Shown here: positions 52,770 to 60,705 of the stretch, piece by piece
Numbering within the stretch: the stretch's first letter is position 1
How the letters are laid out: each line of letters begins with the position of its first letter
From: Phenylobacterium haematophilum
GTDB lineage: Bacteria; Pseudomonadota; Alphaproteobacteria; Caulobacterales; Caulobacteraceae
DNA length: 64,000 bases
Assembly (NCBI RefSeq): GCF_014196295.1
Contig: NZ_JACIDK010000002.1
Span: 761,768-825,767 of the forward strand
Reading direction: 5' to 3'
Position numbers and translations under genes: made by a program
Notes under the pieces: model-generated
Told to the model about the DNA's origin: nothing
Seen by the model: only the letters and a program-made list of their open reading frames with translations
Databases searched by the model: none

Positions 52770-53552
52770 GTGGCCTACAAACCATTCGACCTGACCGGCA
52801 AGGTGGCGCTGGTCACCGGCGGCAACGGCGGCATCGGCTTCGGCATGGTCGAGGCCATGGCCCAGGCCGGCGCCGACATCGTCATCTGGGGCTCGAACGC
52901 CGGCAAGAACGCCGATGCGGCCGAGAAGCTCAAGGCCACCGGCGTGCGGGTGCTGACCCAGGTGGTCAACGTCGCCGACGAGGAAGCCGTGCGGGCCGGC
53001 ATGGTCGAGGCGGTCAGCAAGATGGGCCGGGTCGACACCGTGGTCGCCAACGCCGGCATCGGCGGCGGCGCCAAGTCGTTCGCCGAGTTCCCCACCGACA
53101 CCTATCGCAAGGTGCTGTCGGTCAATCTCGACGGGGTGTTCTTCACCTTCCGCGAGGCCTGCAAGCACATGGTCGAGCGCGCGGGCCAGGGCGATCACGG
53201 CGGCTCGCTGGTCGCGATCTCGTCCCTGTCGGCGCTGGACGGCGCGGCGCGCAACGAAGCCTATGCGGCGACCAAGGGCGCGCTGATCCCGATGATCCGG
53301 GCGATCGCGGTCGAGCACGCCCGCTATGGCGTGCGCGCCAACTGCATCCTGCCCGGCTGGATCGCCACCGACATGACCGCCGGCGCGCAGGACAACGACA
53401 AGTTCAACGACAACGTCATCAAGCGGGTGCCGATGCGCCGCTGGGGCAAGCCGGCCGACTTCGGCGGGATGGCGGTCTATTTCGCCTCGGACGCCTCCGC
53501 CTTCCACACCGGGGACTCGGTGCTGATCGACGGCGGCTACGCGATCTTCTGA
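52770..53552 (+). CDS. short-chain dehydrogenase/reductase (SDR)
   Basis: A 260-residue classical SDR with VTGGNGGIGFGM, ANAGIGGG, SSLSAL, and YAATKGALIPM (catalytic Tyr and Lys), and C-terminal VLIDGGYAIF. GTG start with an excellent SD (GAGGGAGG). A Trp-Gly-Ser-Asn after beta-2 (VIWGSNAGK) suggests NADP(H) rather than NAD(H). Substrate not clear. A REP-like inverted repeat follows. Confidence 0.88.
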   Translation: MAYKPFDLTGKVALVTGGNGGIGFGMVEAMAQAGADIVIWGSNAGKNADAAEKLKATGVRVLTQVVNVADEEAVRAGMVEAVSKMGRVDTVVANAGIGGGAKSFAEFPTDTYRKVLSVNLDGVFFTFREACKHMVERAGQGDHGGSLVAISSLSALDGAARNEAYAATKGALIPMIRAIAVEHARYGVRANCILPGWIATDMTAGAQDNDKFNDNVIKRVPMRRWGKPADFGGMAVYFASDASAFHTGDSVLIDGGYAIF

Positions 53553-53563
53553 TCTGCACTGGC

Positions 53564-53699
53564 TGTCATCCCGGTTTCGCCGTCAGGCGAAGACCGGGAC
53601 CCATTGCCGCCTGATCACGATGGAAGGGCGCGGCGGAGCCGCATCCTGACCTATCTGGTGTTCATGGGTCCCGGTCTTGCTGCGCAAACCGGGGTGACA
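53564..53699. repeat. REP/BIME-like nested inverted repeat
   Basis: Outer arms TGTCATCCCGGTTT (53564-53577) and AAACCGGGGTGACA (53686-53699) match at 13 of 14 positions; inner arms AAGACCGGGACCCAT (53590-53604) and ATGGGTCCCGGTCTT (53664-53678) are perfect. Each half also has its own small hairpin (TTCGCC-GTCA-GGCGAA at the left; TTGC-TGC-GCAA with flanking CCCGGT/ACCGGG at the right). The arrangement is that of two oppositely oriented REP units; such elements are usually dispersed and associated with REP transposases, but none is visible here. Confidence 0.8.
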
Positions 53700-53791
53700 C
53701 CTTTGCGGCGACGATGAATGACGTCGGGTCATAGTTTCCTTGGCGCTCGCCCGGCGCCATCCTCCCGGCCATAAAATTCGGGAGGATTTCG

Positions 53792-54769
53792 ATGAGCCTG
53801 CATACTCCGCTGTGCGATCTCTTGGGTGTGAAGCACCCGATCATGCTGGCCGGGATGGGCGGCGTCTCCTACGCCGAGCTGGTGGCCGCGGTGTCCAACG
53901 CCGGCGGCTATGGCGTGCTGGGCATGGCCGGCCGCACTCCGGAATTCATCCGCGACGAGATGCGCAAGGTGAAGTCGCTGACCGACAAGCCGTTCGGCGT
54001 CGATCTGCTGGCTGCGTCGCCTGAGAGCCTGACCGCCTCGGTCGAAATCATCATCGAGGAAGGCGCTTCGTCCTTCGTGGCGGGCCTCGGCGTGCCGATG
54101 CCGATCATGGAGAAGCTGAAGAAGGCCGGCCTCAAGGTCATGGTCGTCTGCGGGGCGGTGAAGCACGCGGTGAAGGCCGAGCAGGCCGGCTGCGACGCGG
54201 TCATCTGCCAGGGCGGCGAGGGCGGCGGCCATACGGGGCTGGTCGGCACCATGCCGCTGGTGGCCCAGGCGGTCGAGGCGGTTAAGATCCCGGTGGTGGC
54301 GGCCGGGGGCCTCTATGACGGCCGGGGCCTGGCGGCGGCCCTGACCCTGGGCGCGACCGGCGTCTGGATGGGCACCCGGTTCATCGCCTCGCAGGAGGCG
54401 CACGCCGGCGAGCTTTACCGCCAGGCGATCCTGGAGGCGGCCGACGAGGACACCATTCGCACCCGCTCGTATTCGGGCAAGCCGATGCGGGTGAAGAAGA
54501 ACCCCTATGTCGAGGAATGGGAGACGCGTCCGCAGGACATCCAGCCCTTCCCGATGCAGGCGATGCTGTCGACCCGCGAGGGCGTAATGGGCGGCATCGG
54601 CGGGCAGATCGAGGGCCTGGACCCCGACCGATCGTGCTTCGCCATGGGCCAGTCGGCCGGGGGCGTGCACGAGGTGCTGCCGGCGGCGACGATCGTCGCC
54701 AACCTGATCAAGGAAGCCGAGGCGGCCATCGACCGCACGGCCAAGCTGCGCGCCGGCGTGCCGGCCTAA
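53792..54769 (+). CDS. nitronate monooxygenase-like flavoprotein (NMO / FabK-like)
   Basis: A 325-residue FMN TIM-barrel protein. HPIMLAGMGGVSYAELVAAVSNAGG at the N-terminus, CQGGEGGGHTG (with the active-site His, about residue 148), VVAAGGLYDGRGLAAALTLGATGVWMGTRF and the FMN phosphate site are standard for the class. Closely related families include enoyl-ACP reductase FabK; the EGGGHTG motif favours nitronate monooxygenase, which detoxifies nitronates. The SD is GGGAGG. It converges on wrbA with a terminator between. Confidence 0.9.
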   Translation: MSLHTPLCDLLGVKHPIMLAGMGGVSYAELVAAVSNAGGYGVLGMAGRTPEFIRDEMRKVKSLTDKPFGVDLLAASPESLTASVEIIIEEGASSFVAGLGVPMPIMEKLKKAGLKVMVVCGAVKHAVKAEQAGCDAVICQGGEGGGHTGLVGTMPLVAQAVEAVKIPVVAAGGLYDGRGLAAALTLGATGVWMGTRFIASQEAHAGELYRQAILEAADEDTIRTRSYSGKPMRVKKNPYVEEWETRPQDIQPFPMQAMLSTREGVMGGIGGQIEGLDPDRSCFAMGQSAGGVHEVLPAATIVANLIKEAEAAIDRTAKLRAGVPA

Positions 54770-54773
54770 GACG

Positions 54774-54811
54774 AAAAAGAGCCCGCCCCCGGGGCTGGCG
54801 GGGACGGGCTC
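54774..54811 (-). terminator. intrinsic terminator of the wrbA unit (minus strand)
   Basis: GAGCCCG (54779-54785) pairs with CGGGCTC (54805-54811), extended by a CCCC/GGGG inner stem with one mismatch. On the minus strand the hairpin is followed by TTTTT (54774-54778), the sign of a terminator for wrbA. It also ends near the NMO gene on the other strand. Confidence 0.8.
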
Positions 54812-54858
54812 GGCGTTGCGGCGGAAGGGGTGTGCGCCTTCCGCCGGCGTTCCGGACG

Positions 54859-55458
54859 CTACGCTGCGACCTTGGCCGCAATCTGGGCCAGGTGGCGGCC
54901 TTGGAAGCGCGCGCCGTCCAGTTCGTTGGCGCTGGGCTGGCGCGAACCGTCCCCAGCGGTGATGGTCGAGGCGCCGTAAGGGCTGCCCCCGGTGATCTCA
55001 TCCAGCTTCATCTGGCCGGCCCAGGCGTATGGCAGGCCGACGATCACCATGCCGTGGTGCAGCAACTGGGTGATGGTCGAGATGATCGTGGTTTCCTGGC
55101 CGCCGTGCTGCGTGGCGGTGGAGGTGAAGACGCCGCCGACCTTGCCGACCAGGGCGCCCTTGGCCCACAGGCCGCCGGTCTGATCCCAGAACGCGGCCAT
55201 CTGCGAGGCCATGCGGCCGTAGCGGGTGCCGACCCCGACGATGATCGCGTCGTAGTTCGTCAGGTCCTCGACCGTGGCGATCGGGGCTTCCTGGTCGAGC
55301 TTGTAGCCCGAGGCCTTGGCCAGCTCGTCGGAGACGGTCTCCGGCACGCGCTTGATGTCGACGGTCGCGCCGGCCTCGCGGGCGCCTTCGGCGACCGCCT
55401 TGGCCATGGTTTCGATGTGGCCGTAGGTCGAGTGGTAGAGCACGAGGACTTTGGTCAT
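54859..55458 (-). CDS. wrbA: NAD(P)H:quinone oxidoreductase WrbA
   Basis: A 199-residue flavodoxin-fold FMN protein: [25 protein letters not shown] (phosphate loop), [29 protein letters not shown] and [25 protein letters not shown] are diagnostic of WrbA, which reduces quinones by two electrons. The ATG at 55458 follows AGGAACCCCG. It is downstream of pirin on the same strand but a hairpin lies between, so it may be partly separate. The likely job is redox detoxification, with the pirin and LysR genes as regulatory partners. Confidence 0.93.
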   Translation of the reverse strand: MTKVLVLYHSTYGHIETMAKAVAEGAREAGATVDIKRVPETVSDELAKASGYKLDQEAPIATVEDLTNYDAIIVGVGTRYGRMASQMAAFWDQTGGLWAKGALVGKVGGVFTSTATQHGGQETTIISTITQLLHHGMVIVGLPYAWAGQMKLDEITGGSPYGASTITAGDGSRQPSANELDGARFQGRHLAQIAAKVAA

Positions 55459-55483
55459 CGGGGTTCCTGGCTTTTGGTCTGAG

Positions 55484-55518
55484 AAAAGGGGCGGCCCGGA
55501 CGGGGGAGCGTCCGGGCC
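55484..55518 (-). terminator. hairpin between pirin and wrbA (minus strand)
   Basis: GGCCCGGACG (55493-55502) and CGTCCGGGCC (55509-55518) form a perfect 10-bp stem with a 6-base loop. On the minus strand it is followed by GCCCC and TTTT (55484-55487). It lies just after the pirin stop and before wrbA, so it could terminate or attenuate transcription between the two. Confidence 0.65.
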
Positions 55519-55528
55519 GGAGTTTGCG

Positions 55529-56227
55529 TCAGGCGGCGTCGACAAGGACGAGTTCGGAGTCCTCAAGCGCCGTGACGCGGATGGTCGCTTCGTCGCGGAT
55601 GGCCAAGCCGTCGCGGGCGTTGGCCTTCACGCCATTGACCTCGATCGCGCCGGTGGCGGGCACGAGGTAGGCGTAGCGGCCTTCGCCGAGCTGGTACTCG
55701 GTGGTCTCGCCAGCCTTCAGCGTGGCGCCGGCGACGCGGCCGTCGGCGCGGATCGGCAGGGCGCCTTCGTCGCCGTCGATGCCGCTGGCCAGGGTCACGA
55801 ACTTCCCGGAGCGGTCGCCCTTGGGGAAGGGTTTGGCGCCCCAGGAGGGCTCGCCGCCGGCCTTGGTCGGCAGGATCCAGATCTGGAACAGCGTCGTGTC
55901 TTCGTTCTCGACGTTGTACTCGGCGTGACGGATGCCCGAGCCCGCGCTCATCACCTGCACGTCGCCCGCCTCGGTCCGGCCCTGGTTGCCCAGGCTGTCC
56001 TGGTGGGTGATCGCCCCGGTGCGGACGTAGGTGATGATCTCCATGTTCGCATGCGGGTGCGGCGGGAAGCCGGAGTTCGGGGCGATCTTGTCGTCGTTCC
56101 AGACGCGCAGGGCGCCCCAGCTCATCCGCTTCGGGTCGTGGTAGTCGGCGAACGAGAAGTGATGCTTGGCGTCGAGCCAGCCGTGGTTGGCGCCGCCGAG
56201 GGTGTTGAAGGGTCGAATGTCGATCAT
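55529..56227 (-). CDS. pirin-family protein
   Basis: A 232-residue bicupin: N-terminal motif [18 protein letters not shown] (about residues 54-72) holds the metal-binding histidines and glutamate; further His in ITHQDS (about 74-79) and IRHAEYN is pirin-typical. Some bacterial pirins act as quercetin 2,3-dioxygenases or regulate redox enzymes. It begins directly across the 112-base divergent region from a LysR gene and is followed by wrbA. Confidence 0.92.
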   Translation of the reverse strand: MIDIRPFNTLGGANHGWLDAKHHFSFADYHDPKRMSWGALRVWNDDKIAPNSGFPPHPHANMEIITYVRTGAITHQDSLGNQGRTEAGDVQVMSAGSGIRHAEYNVENEDTTLFQIWILPTKAGGEPSWGAKPFPKGDRSGKFVTLASGIDGDEGALPIRADGRVAGATLKAGETTEYQLGEGRYAYLVPATGAIEVNGVKANARDGLAIRDEATIRVTALEDSELVLVDAA

Positions 56228-56312
56228 CTTCGGTACTCCGGGGGACGGGTTTGCTTGGGCCGTCCGTTCGAGAAAAAGGTAGCGATCCCCCAGGAATTAG
56301 AAATAGAAACGA

Positions 56313-56331
56313 TGGAAACAGATTGTTTCCA
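56313..56331. promoter_or_regulatory. LysR-type operator in the pirin/lysR intergenic region
   Basis: TGGAAACA-GAT-TGTTTCCA: a perfect 8-bp inverted repeat with a 3-base spacer, centred at 56322 between the divergent pirin and LysR genes. It fits a T-N11-A LysR box. The LysR ATG is nine bases to its right with no SD, so the gene may be expressed from a leaderless message and be autorepressed. Binding is inferred. Confidence 0.65.
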
Positions 56332-56339
56332 AAATTGAC

Positions 56340-57257
56340 ATGTCAAAGCTTCCTGACTTCGAAGCCTGGGCGATCTTCGCCCGGGTCGCCGAGACCGGTT
56401 CGTTCGCCCGCGCGGCCGACGAGCTGGAACTGTCCAAGGCCACCGTCTCCAAGGCCGTCTCCCGCCTGGAAGCGCGTCTGGGCGCCAGCCTGTTCCACCG
56501 CACCTCGCGGCGGCTGTCGCTGACCGAAAGCGGCCGCAACGCGCTAGAGCGCGCCAACCGCATCCTGGCCGAGGGCGAGGCGGTCGAGGCGGAGACGGCG
56601 GCGCAGTCGGTGATCCCGCGCGGGGTGGTGCGGCTGGCGGCGCCAGTGTCGTTCGGCCTGCTGCACATGGCCGACATCCTGCCCGACTTCCTGGCCCGCT
56701 ATCCGGAGGTGACGCTCGACGTGAACCTGGCCGACCACAAGGTCGACCTGGTGGCGGAGGGCTATGACCTGGCGGTGCGCATCGCCCAGCTGCAGGACTC
56801 CTCGCTGCTGGCGCGCAAGCTCTGCGACATGCGGGTCATGCTGGTCGGGTCGCCGCATTACTTCGAGGCGTTCGGCAAGCCGCAGCATCCGCGCGACCTG
56901 CTCCAGCACCGCTGCTTCACCTATGCGAACGTCGAGACGCCGGACCTGTGGCGGTTCGCCAACGCGGCCGGCGAGGAGCAGAGCGTGACGGTGTCCGGAC
57001 CGATGCGGGTCAACAGTTCCGAGAGCCTCAGCCCTTCGCTGCGGGCCGGGCTCGGGGTGGCGCTGCAGCCGGAGTTCATCTGCTGGCGCGATTTGCAGGA
57101 CGGGACGCTGGAGACCGCGATGTGCGACTGGCGGCCGCCGAACCCGGCGCTGCATATCGTCAGCCCGCCGGGCCGGCTGCGGCCGGTGCGGGTCAAGGTG
57201 CTGATGGACTTCCTGGCCGAACGGCTGGCGGCGGCGCCCTGGCAGACGGGGTTCTAG
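56340..57257 (+). CDS. LysR-family transcriptional regulator
   Basis: A 305-residue LTTR. The N-terminal HTH is AWAIFARVAETGSFARAADEL, LSKATVSKAVSRLEARLG, LFHRTSRRLSLTESG (residues 9-70). The C-terminal effector domain includes VVRLAAPVSFGLLHMADILPDFLARYPEVTLDVNLAD (residues 99-130), typical of the CrgA/YafC-type subgroup regulating redox/aromatic genes. It is divergent from pirin-wrbA, its probable targets. Its TAG stop shares CTAG with the convergent YbjN gene. Confidence 0.9.
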   Translation: MSKLPDFEAWAIFARVAETGSFARAADELELSKATVSKAVSRLEARLGASLFHRTSRRLSLTESGRNALERANRILAEGEAVEAETAAQSVIPRGVVRLAAPVSFGLLHMADILPDFLARYPEVTLDVNLADHKVDLVAEGYDLAVRIAQLQDSSLLARKLCDMRVMLVGSPHYFEAFGKPQHPRDLLQHRCFTYANVETPDLWRFANAAGEEQSVTVSGPMRVNSSESLSPSLRAGLGVALQPEFICWRDLQDGTLETAMCDWRPPNPALHIVSPPGRLRPVRVKVLMDFLAERLAAAPWQTGF

Positions 57258-57772
57258 GCCCCGGGAGTGAACGCCGCAGGATCGCGGTTGAAGCGGCCGA
57301 AGGTCGATAGGCAGCCCTGCCAGATCCCCAGGTGCTGCTTCATCTCGGCGGCGTTCGTGCGGGCGCTGAGCATCGCGCCGTACATGACGTTGGCGCGGCC
57401 GTCGTCGGTCAGGTAGCCGCGGCAGGCGACCTGGCTGCGGTTGAAGACGTTGATCTGGGCCAGGTTCGCGCCGCGTCGCTCGAAGGCTGTGGAAAAGGCG
57501 ACCATCCCGCAGGCCTTGCCGTTCGCATCGCAGTCGACGAACTGAGCCCCGAACTTGCCGCCGGGGGTGGCGATGTCCAGCACGACCACGCCGTTATTGG
57601 CGCCCAGGACGTTGGCCTTGGCGTCCATCGTGGCCAGCAGCCCGACCAGGGCGGCCGGGTCGCGGGCGTCAAAGGCGCTGCTCGCGGCGGGCTTGGCGGA
57701 CGGCTTGGCCGGTCCGGCGGCGAGCGCCGGCGCGGCCAGGGCGAGGGCGAGAAGGGCGGCGAGGGCGCGCAT
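57254..57772 (-). CDS. secreted YbjN-domain protein
   Basis: A 172-residue protein with a signal peptide (MRALAALLALALAAPALAAG), a short Ala/Pro/Lys spacer, then a YbjN-like domain: ALVGLLATMDAKANVLG, FVDCDANGKACGMVAFSTAF and INVFNRSQVACRGYLTDDGR are the recognisable blocks, with FVDC and AC giving a probable disulfide. YbjN-fold proteins are chaperone-like and sensory; function unknown. The ATG at 57772 follows GGAG at a fair distance and produces the signal peptide. It is divergent from the TIGR02301 gene. Confidence 0.75.
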   Translation of the reverse strand: MRALAALLALALAAPALAAGPAKPSAKPAASSAFDARDPAALVGLLATMDAKANVLGANNGVVVLDIATPGGKFGAQFVDCDANGKACGMVAFSTAFERRGANLAQINVFNRSQVACRGYLTDDGRANVMYGAMLSARTNAAEMKQHLGIWQGCLSTFGRFNRDPAAFTPGA

Positions 57773-57850
57773 GCGGGCGTAGCTCCAGCGTGGACGCGGA
57801 GGGCTATCGCCTTCGGCCCATGGGTGACAAGCCGGGGCCTGGGGATTTAA

Positions 57851-58291
57851 GTGCGGCCTATGCGCCGCGTCCTGCCCATCGTCGTCGCCGTCCTGCTGGC
57901 TCCGGTTCCGAGCCTGGCGCAGGAGCGTTCGCCCGAGATGCGCCGGACCCTGGCCGAGCTTAGCCGAGTGCTGGGCGAGAGCCATGCGCTGCGTCAGGCC
58001 TGCGAGGGAAACGACGACCAGTACTGGCGCACGCGCATGAACCGCCTGGTCGAAACCGAGGGCGGCGATCCGGAAGCCGAGGCGCGGCTCAAGGACCAAT
58101 TCAACGCCGGGTTCGCCGAAGGGCGGAGGCTCTATCGCGGTTGCGACGACAGCACCCGGCGGGCGCAGGGGCTCATGGCGGCGCGCGGACGCGAACTGGC
58201 GACGACCCTGTCCCATGCCCGGTACCGCAGCGGGGTCATGCAGCCGATGCCTGAAGACGAGGGCGTGACGGCGGAGCCTGAGCCGCGTTAG
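57851..58291 (+). CDS. TIGR02301-family secreted protein
   Basis: A 146-residue secreted protein with a signal (MRRVLPIVVAVLLAPVPSLAQ) and the family blocks AELSRVLGESHALRQACEG, YWRTRMNRLVETEGGD and FNAGFAEGRRLYRGCDDSTRRA, with two cysteines that could pair. TIGR02301 is confined to alphaproteobacteria and of unknown function. The start could be GTG at 57851 (GGGG six bases ahead) or ATG at 57860. It is 29 bases before the qmcA-like gene. Confidence 0.8.
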   Translation: MRPMRRVLPIVVAVLLAPVPSLAQERSPEMRRTLAELSRVLGESHALRQACEGNDDQYWRTRMNRLVETEGGDPEAEARLKDQFNAGFAEGRRLYRGCDDSTRRAQGLMAARGRELATTLSHARYRSGVMQPMPEDEGVTAEPEPR

Positions 58292-58320
58292 TGTGACCGC
58301 CGTTTCTCGGGGAGGTTGTC

Positions 58321-59304
58321 ATGGAATTGACCGCGGTCGTCGTCCTGCTGATCCTGGCCTTGGTGATCCTGTTCGGGGCCATCAAGATCGTGCCGCAGGG
58401 CCGTGAGTTCACGGTGGAGCGCTTCGGCCGCTACACCCGCACCCTGTCGCCGGGCATCAGCTTCCTGACCCCGTTCGTCGAGGGCATCGGACGCAAGGTG
58501 AACATGATGGAGCAGGTGCTCGATGTTCCCCGCCAGGAAGTGATCACCAAGGACAACGCCGTGGTCCAGGTGGACGGCATCGTGTTCATCCAGGTGATGG
58601 ACGCCGCGGCCGCCGCCTATCGGGTCGACAACCTCAACTACGCCATCGCCCAGCTGGCGATGACCAACCTGCGCACCGTGGTCGGCTCCATGGAACTGGA
58701 CGAGGTGCTGTCGCAGCGCGACCAGATCAACAGCCGCTTGCTGCACGTGATCGACGCGGCGACCAGCCCGTGGGGGGTGAAGGTCGCGCGGATCGAGATC
58801 AAGGACCTGCAGCCGCCGCCGGACATCACCAGCGCCATGGCCCGGCAGATGAAGGCCGAGCGCGAACGCCGCGCGGTGATCACCGAGGCCGACGGCGAGA
58901 AGGCCGCGGCGATCGCCCGCGCCGAGGGCGCCAAGCAGGCCGCCATCCTGGAGGCCGAGGGCCGCCGCGAAGCGGCTTATCGCGACGCCGAGGCGCGCGA
59001 ACGCGAGGCTGAGGCCGAGGCCAAGGCGACGGCCATGGTGTCGGAGGCGATCGCCCGCGGCGACGTCAACGCCATCAACTACTTCGTCGCCCAGAAATAC
59101 GTCGAGGCCTTCGCCAAGCTGGCCGACAGCCCGCAGCAGAAGACGGTGATCGTGCCGGCGGAGATGGGCGCGCTGGTCGGCTCGCTGGCCGGGGTTGGCG
59201 AGCTGGTGAAGACCATCCGCACCGACGATCCGCCGCGCCGCCCGGCGCCGGCCTCGGCCCCGCCGCGCGCCGCGCGCGGCGCGGTCCCGCCGACGGGAGC
59301 CTGA
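58321..59304 (+). CDS. qmcA: QmcA/stomatin-like SPFH protein
   Basis: A 327-residue SPFH-domain membrane protein. One N-terminal helix (LTAVVVLLILALVILFGAI), then the SPFH core (IVPQGREFTVERFGRYTRTLSPGISFLTP, SRLLHVIDAATSPWGVKVARIEIKDL), a coiled-coil with AERERRAVITEADGEKAAAIARAEGAK, and a Pro/Ala-rich tail. QmcA (YbbK) oligomers organise the inner membrane. It lies next to nfeD, four bases away, as is usual for stomatin-NfeD operons. Confidence 0.93.
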   Translation: MELTAVVVLLILALVILFGAIKIVPQGREFTVERFGRYTRTLSPGISFLTPFVEGIGRKVNMMEQVLDVPRQEVITKDNAVVQVDGIVFIQVMDAAAAAYRVDNLNYAIAQLAMTNLRTVVGSMELDEVLSQRDQINSRLLHVIDAATSPWGVKVARIEIKDLQPPPDITSAMARQMKAERERRAVITEADGEKAAAIARAEGAKQAAILEAEGRREAAYRDAEAREREAEAEAKATAMVSEAIARGDVNAINYFVAQKYVEAFAKLADSPQQKTVIVPAEMGALVGSLAGVGELVKTIRTDDPPRRPAPASAPPRAARGAVPPTGA

Positions 59305-59308
59305 CCCG

Positions 59309-59767
59309 ATGGGATCGCTGGCCGAGTTCTACGGCGCCTACGGCTTCTGGCTGTGGGCCGCGGTCGGGGCCGCGGTGCTGGCGATCGAGATCGCCTTCGG
59401 CTCCGGCTGGCTGCTGTGGCCGGCCGCCTGCGCGGCGGTCGTCGCGGTGGTCAGCCTGTTCACCCGCAACGCGGTGGTGGAGATCGGCCTGTTCGCGGTG
59501 CTGACCATCGTCACCAGCCTGGCCGCGCGGCGGTTCTGGCCGCGCGACCGCACCCCGACAACCGACATCAACGACAACGTGGCGCGGCTGGTCGGGCATC
59601 AGGGCCGGGTCTCGGCCGCCTTCGTGCACGGGGCCGGCCGGGTGCTGATCGACGGCAAGGAGTGGGCGGCCGAATCCGAGGACGGCGTGCAGCTGGAACT
59701 GGAATCGATCGTCGAGGTGACCGGCCTCAGCGGCGGCTCGCGGCTCCGGGTGCGGGTCCCGCGCTGA
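59309..59767 (+). CDS. NfeD-like membrane protein
   Basis: A 152-residue NfeD-like protein: two to three membrane helices (FWLWAAVGAAVLAIEIAFGSGWLLWP, AAVVAVVSLFTR, EIGLFAVLTIVTSLAA) and a short C-terminal OB-type domain (VGHQGRVSAAFVHGAGRVLIDGKEW, RVRVPR). It partners the SPFH protein in membrane quality control. The last 41 bases overlap the end of the convergent MarR gene. Confidence 0.88.
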   Translation: MGSLAEFYGAYGFWLWAAVGAAVLAIEIAFGSGWLLWPAACAAVVAVVSLFTRNAVVEIGLFAVLTIVTSLAARRFWPRDRTPTTDINDNVARLVGHQGRVSAAFVHGAGRVLIDGKEWAAESEDGVQLELESIVEVTGLSGGSRLRVRVPR

Positions 59768-60206
59768 CCTCCTCGAGGAAGCGGCGCAGGTTGCGCAGGA
59801 AGGGCAGGGCCTGACGGAACTCCGCGTCGGTGAAGCCCTCGCGCAGGAGCTCCATCTTCCACTTCATCTGCTTGAGCACGGTGGCGTGCTGTTCCAACCC
59901 CGCGCGGGTCAGGCGCACGCGCTTCTTGCGACCGTCGGCGACGTCGCCCAGCACGCTGACCAGGCCAAGTTCGCCCATCTTCTGCAGGATGTTGGTCACC
60001 GCGGCCTTGGAGAGCAGCATGTCGCGGGCCAGTTCGGCCGGCGTCTGGCCGTCGCCGTTGCGCACGAAGTGCTGCAGAAGTTCGAAATGTGCGTAGGTCA
60101 TGCCGGCCGGCAGGTGCTGCTGCACCGACTGGCGGATCAGGTGCTCGATGACGCCGATCTCGCTGAACACGGCGACGTCAGGACGATCCTGCAGGGTCGG
60201 GGCCAT
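59727..60206 (-). CDS. MarR-family transcriptional regulator
   Basis: A 159-residue MarR regulator. Winged HTH region: ELARDMLLSKAAVTNILQKMGELGLVSVLGDVADGRKKRVRLTRAG (residues 59-104), with the wing DVADGRKKRVRLT intact. Two operator-like palindromes lie just upstream (60223-60260), so autorepression is likely. Its 3' end overlaps nfeD on the opposite strand. It follows rnhA after 55 bases. Confidence 0.9.
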   Translation of the reverse strand: MAPTLQDRPDVAVFSEIGVIEHLIRQSVQQHLPAGMTYAHFELLQHFVRNGDGQTPAELARDMLLSKAAVTNILQKMGELGLVSVLGDVADGRKKRVRLTRAGLEQHATVLKQMKWKMELLREGFTDAEFRQALPFLRNLRRFLEEVSAGPAPGAASRR

Positions 60207-60222
60207 GTTTCGGCCTCCTGTT

Positions 60223-60260
60223 GTTCAAGCCCGAACATGGTTGTCGTTCAGGCCTGAACG
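60223..60260. promoter_or_regulatory. twin palindromic operators upstream of marR
   Basis: A perfect 16-bp palindrome CGTTCAGGCCTGAACG (60245-60260) and a related imperfect copy GTTCAAGCCCGAAC (60223-60236), 23 bases centre to centre. Both lie in the 55 bases between rnhA and marR. Two sites about two helical turns apart are consistent with MarR autoregulation by two dimers. Pattern-based; no binding shown. Confidence 0.7.
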
Positions 60261-60261
60261 G

Positions 60262-60705
60262 TCAAGCCTTGCGGGCTTGCTCCAGGCCCTTGCGGGCCAG
60301 CGCATCGGCGCGCTCGTTCAACTCGTGGCCGGCGTGACCCTTGACCCAGTTCCAGCTGACGTCCTGGCGCGCGCGGGCCGTATCGAGCCGCCGCCAGAGG
60401 TCGTCGTTCTTGACCGGCTTGCCGTCGGCCGTCTTCCAGCCGCGCTTCTTCCAGCCGAAGATCCACTCCGAGATGCCCTTCATGACGTACGTGCTGTCGG
60501 TGTGGAGCTCGACCTTGCACGGCTTCTTGAGGGCCTCCAGCGCCTGGATGGCGGCCATCAGCTCCATGCGGTTGTTGGTGGTGCCAGGCTCGCCGCCGCA
60601 GATCTCCTTGACGTGCGCGCCGGAGATCATCACCGCGCCCCAGCCGCCGGGGCCGGGATTTCCCGAGCAGGCGCCGTCCGTGTAGATCACGACCTGAGGG
60701 GTCAC
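60262..60705 (-). CDS. rnhA: ribonuclease HI
   Basis: A 147-residue RNase HI that degrades RNA in RNA-DNA hybrids. [18 protein letters not shown] (first Asp), [16 protein letters not shown] (Glu), [10 protein letters not shown] (Asp) and [15 protein letters not shown] (the catalytic His and last Asp) are all present, plus the basic handle ([14 protein letters not shown]). GTG start overlapping the thrB stop (GTGA). Located in the ispH-thrB-rnhA group. Confidence 0.96.
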   Translation of the reverse strand: MTPQVVIYTDGACSGNPGPGGWGAVMISGAHVKEICGGEPGTTNNRMELMAAIQALEALKKPCKVELHTDSTYVMKGISEWIFGWKKRGWKTADGKPVKNDDLWRRLDTARARQDVSWNWVKGHAGHELNERADALARKGLEQARKA

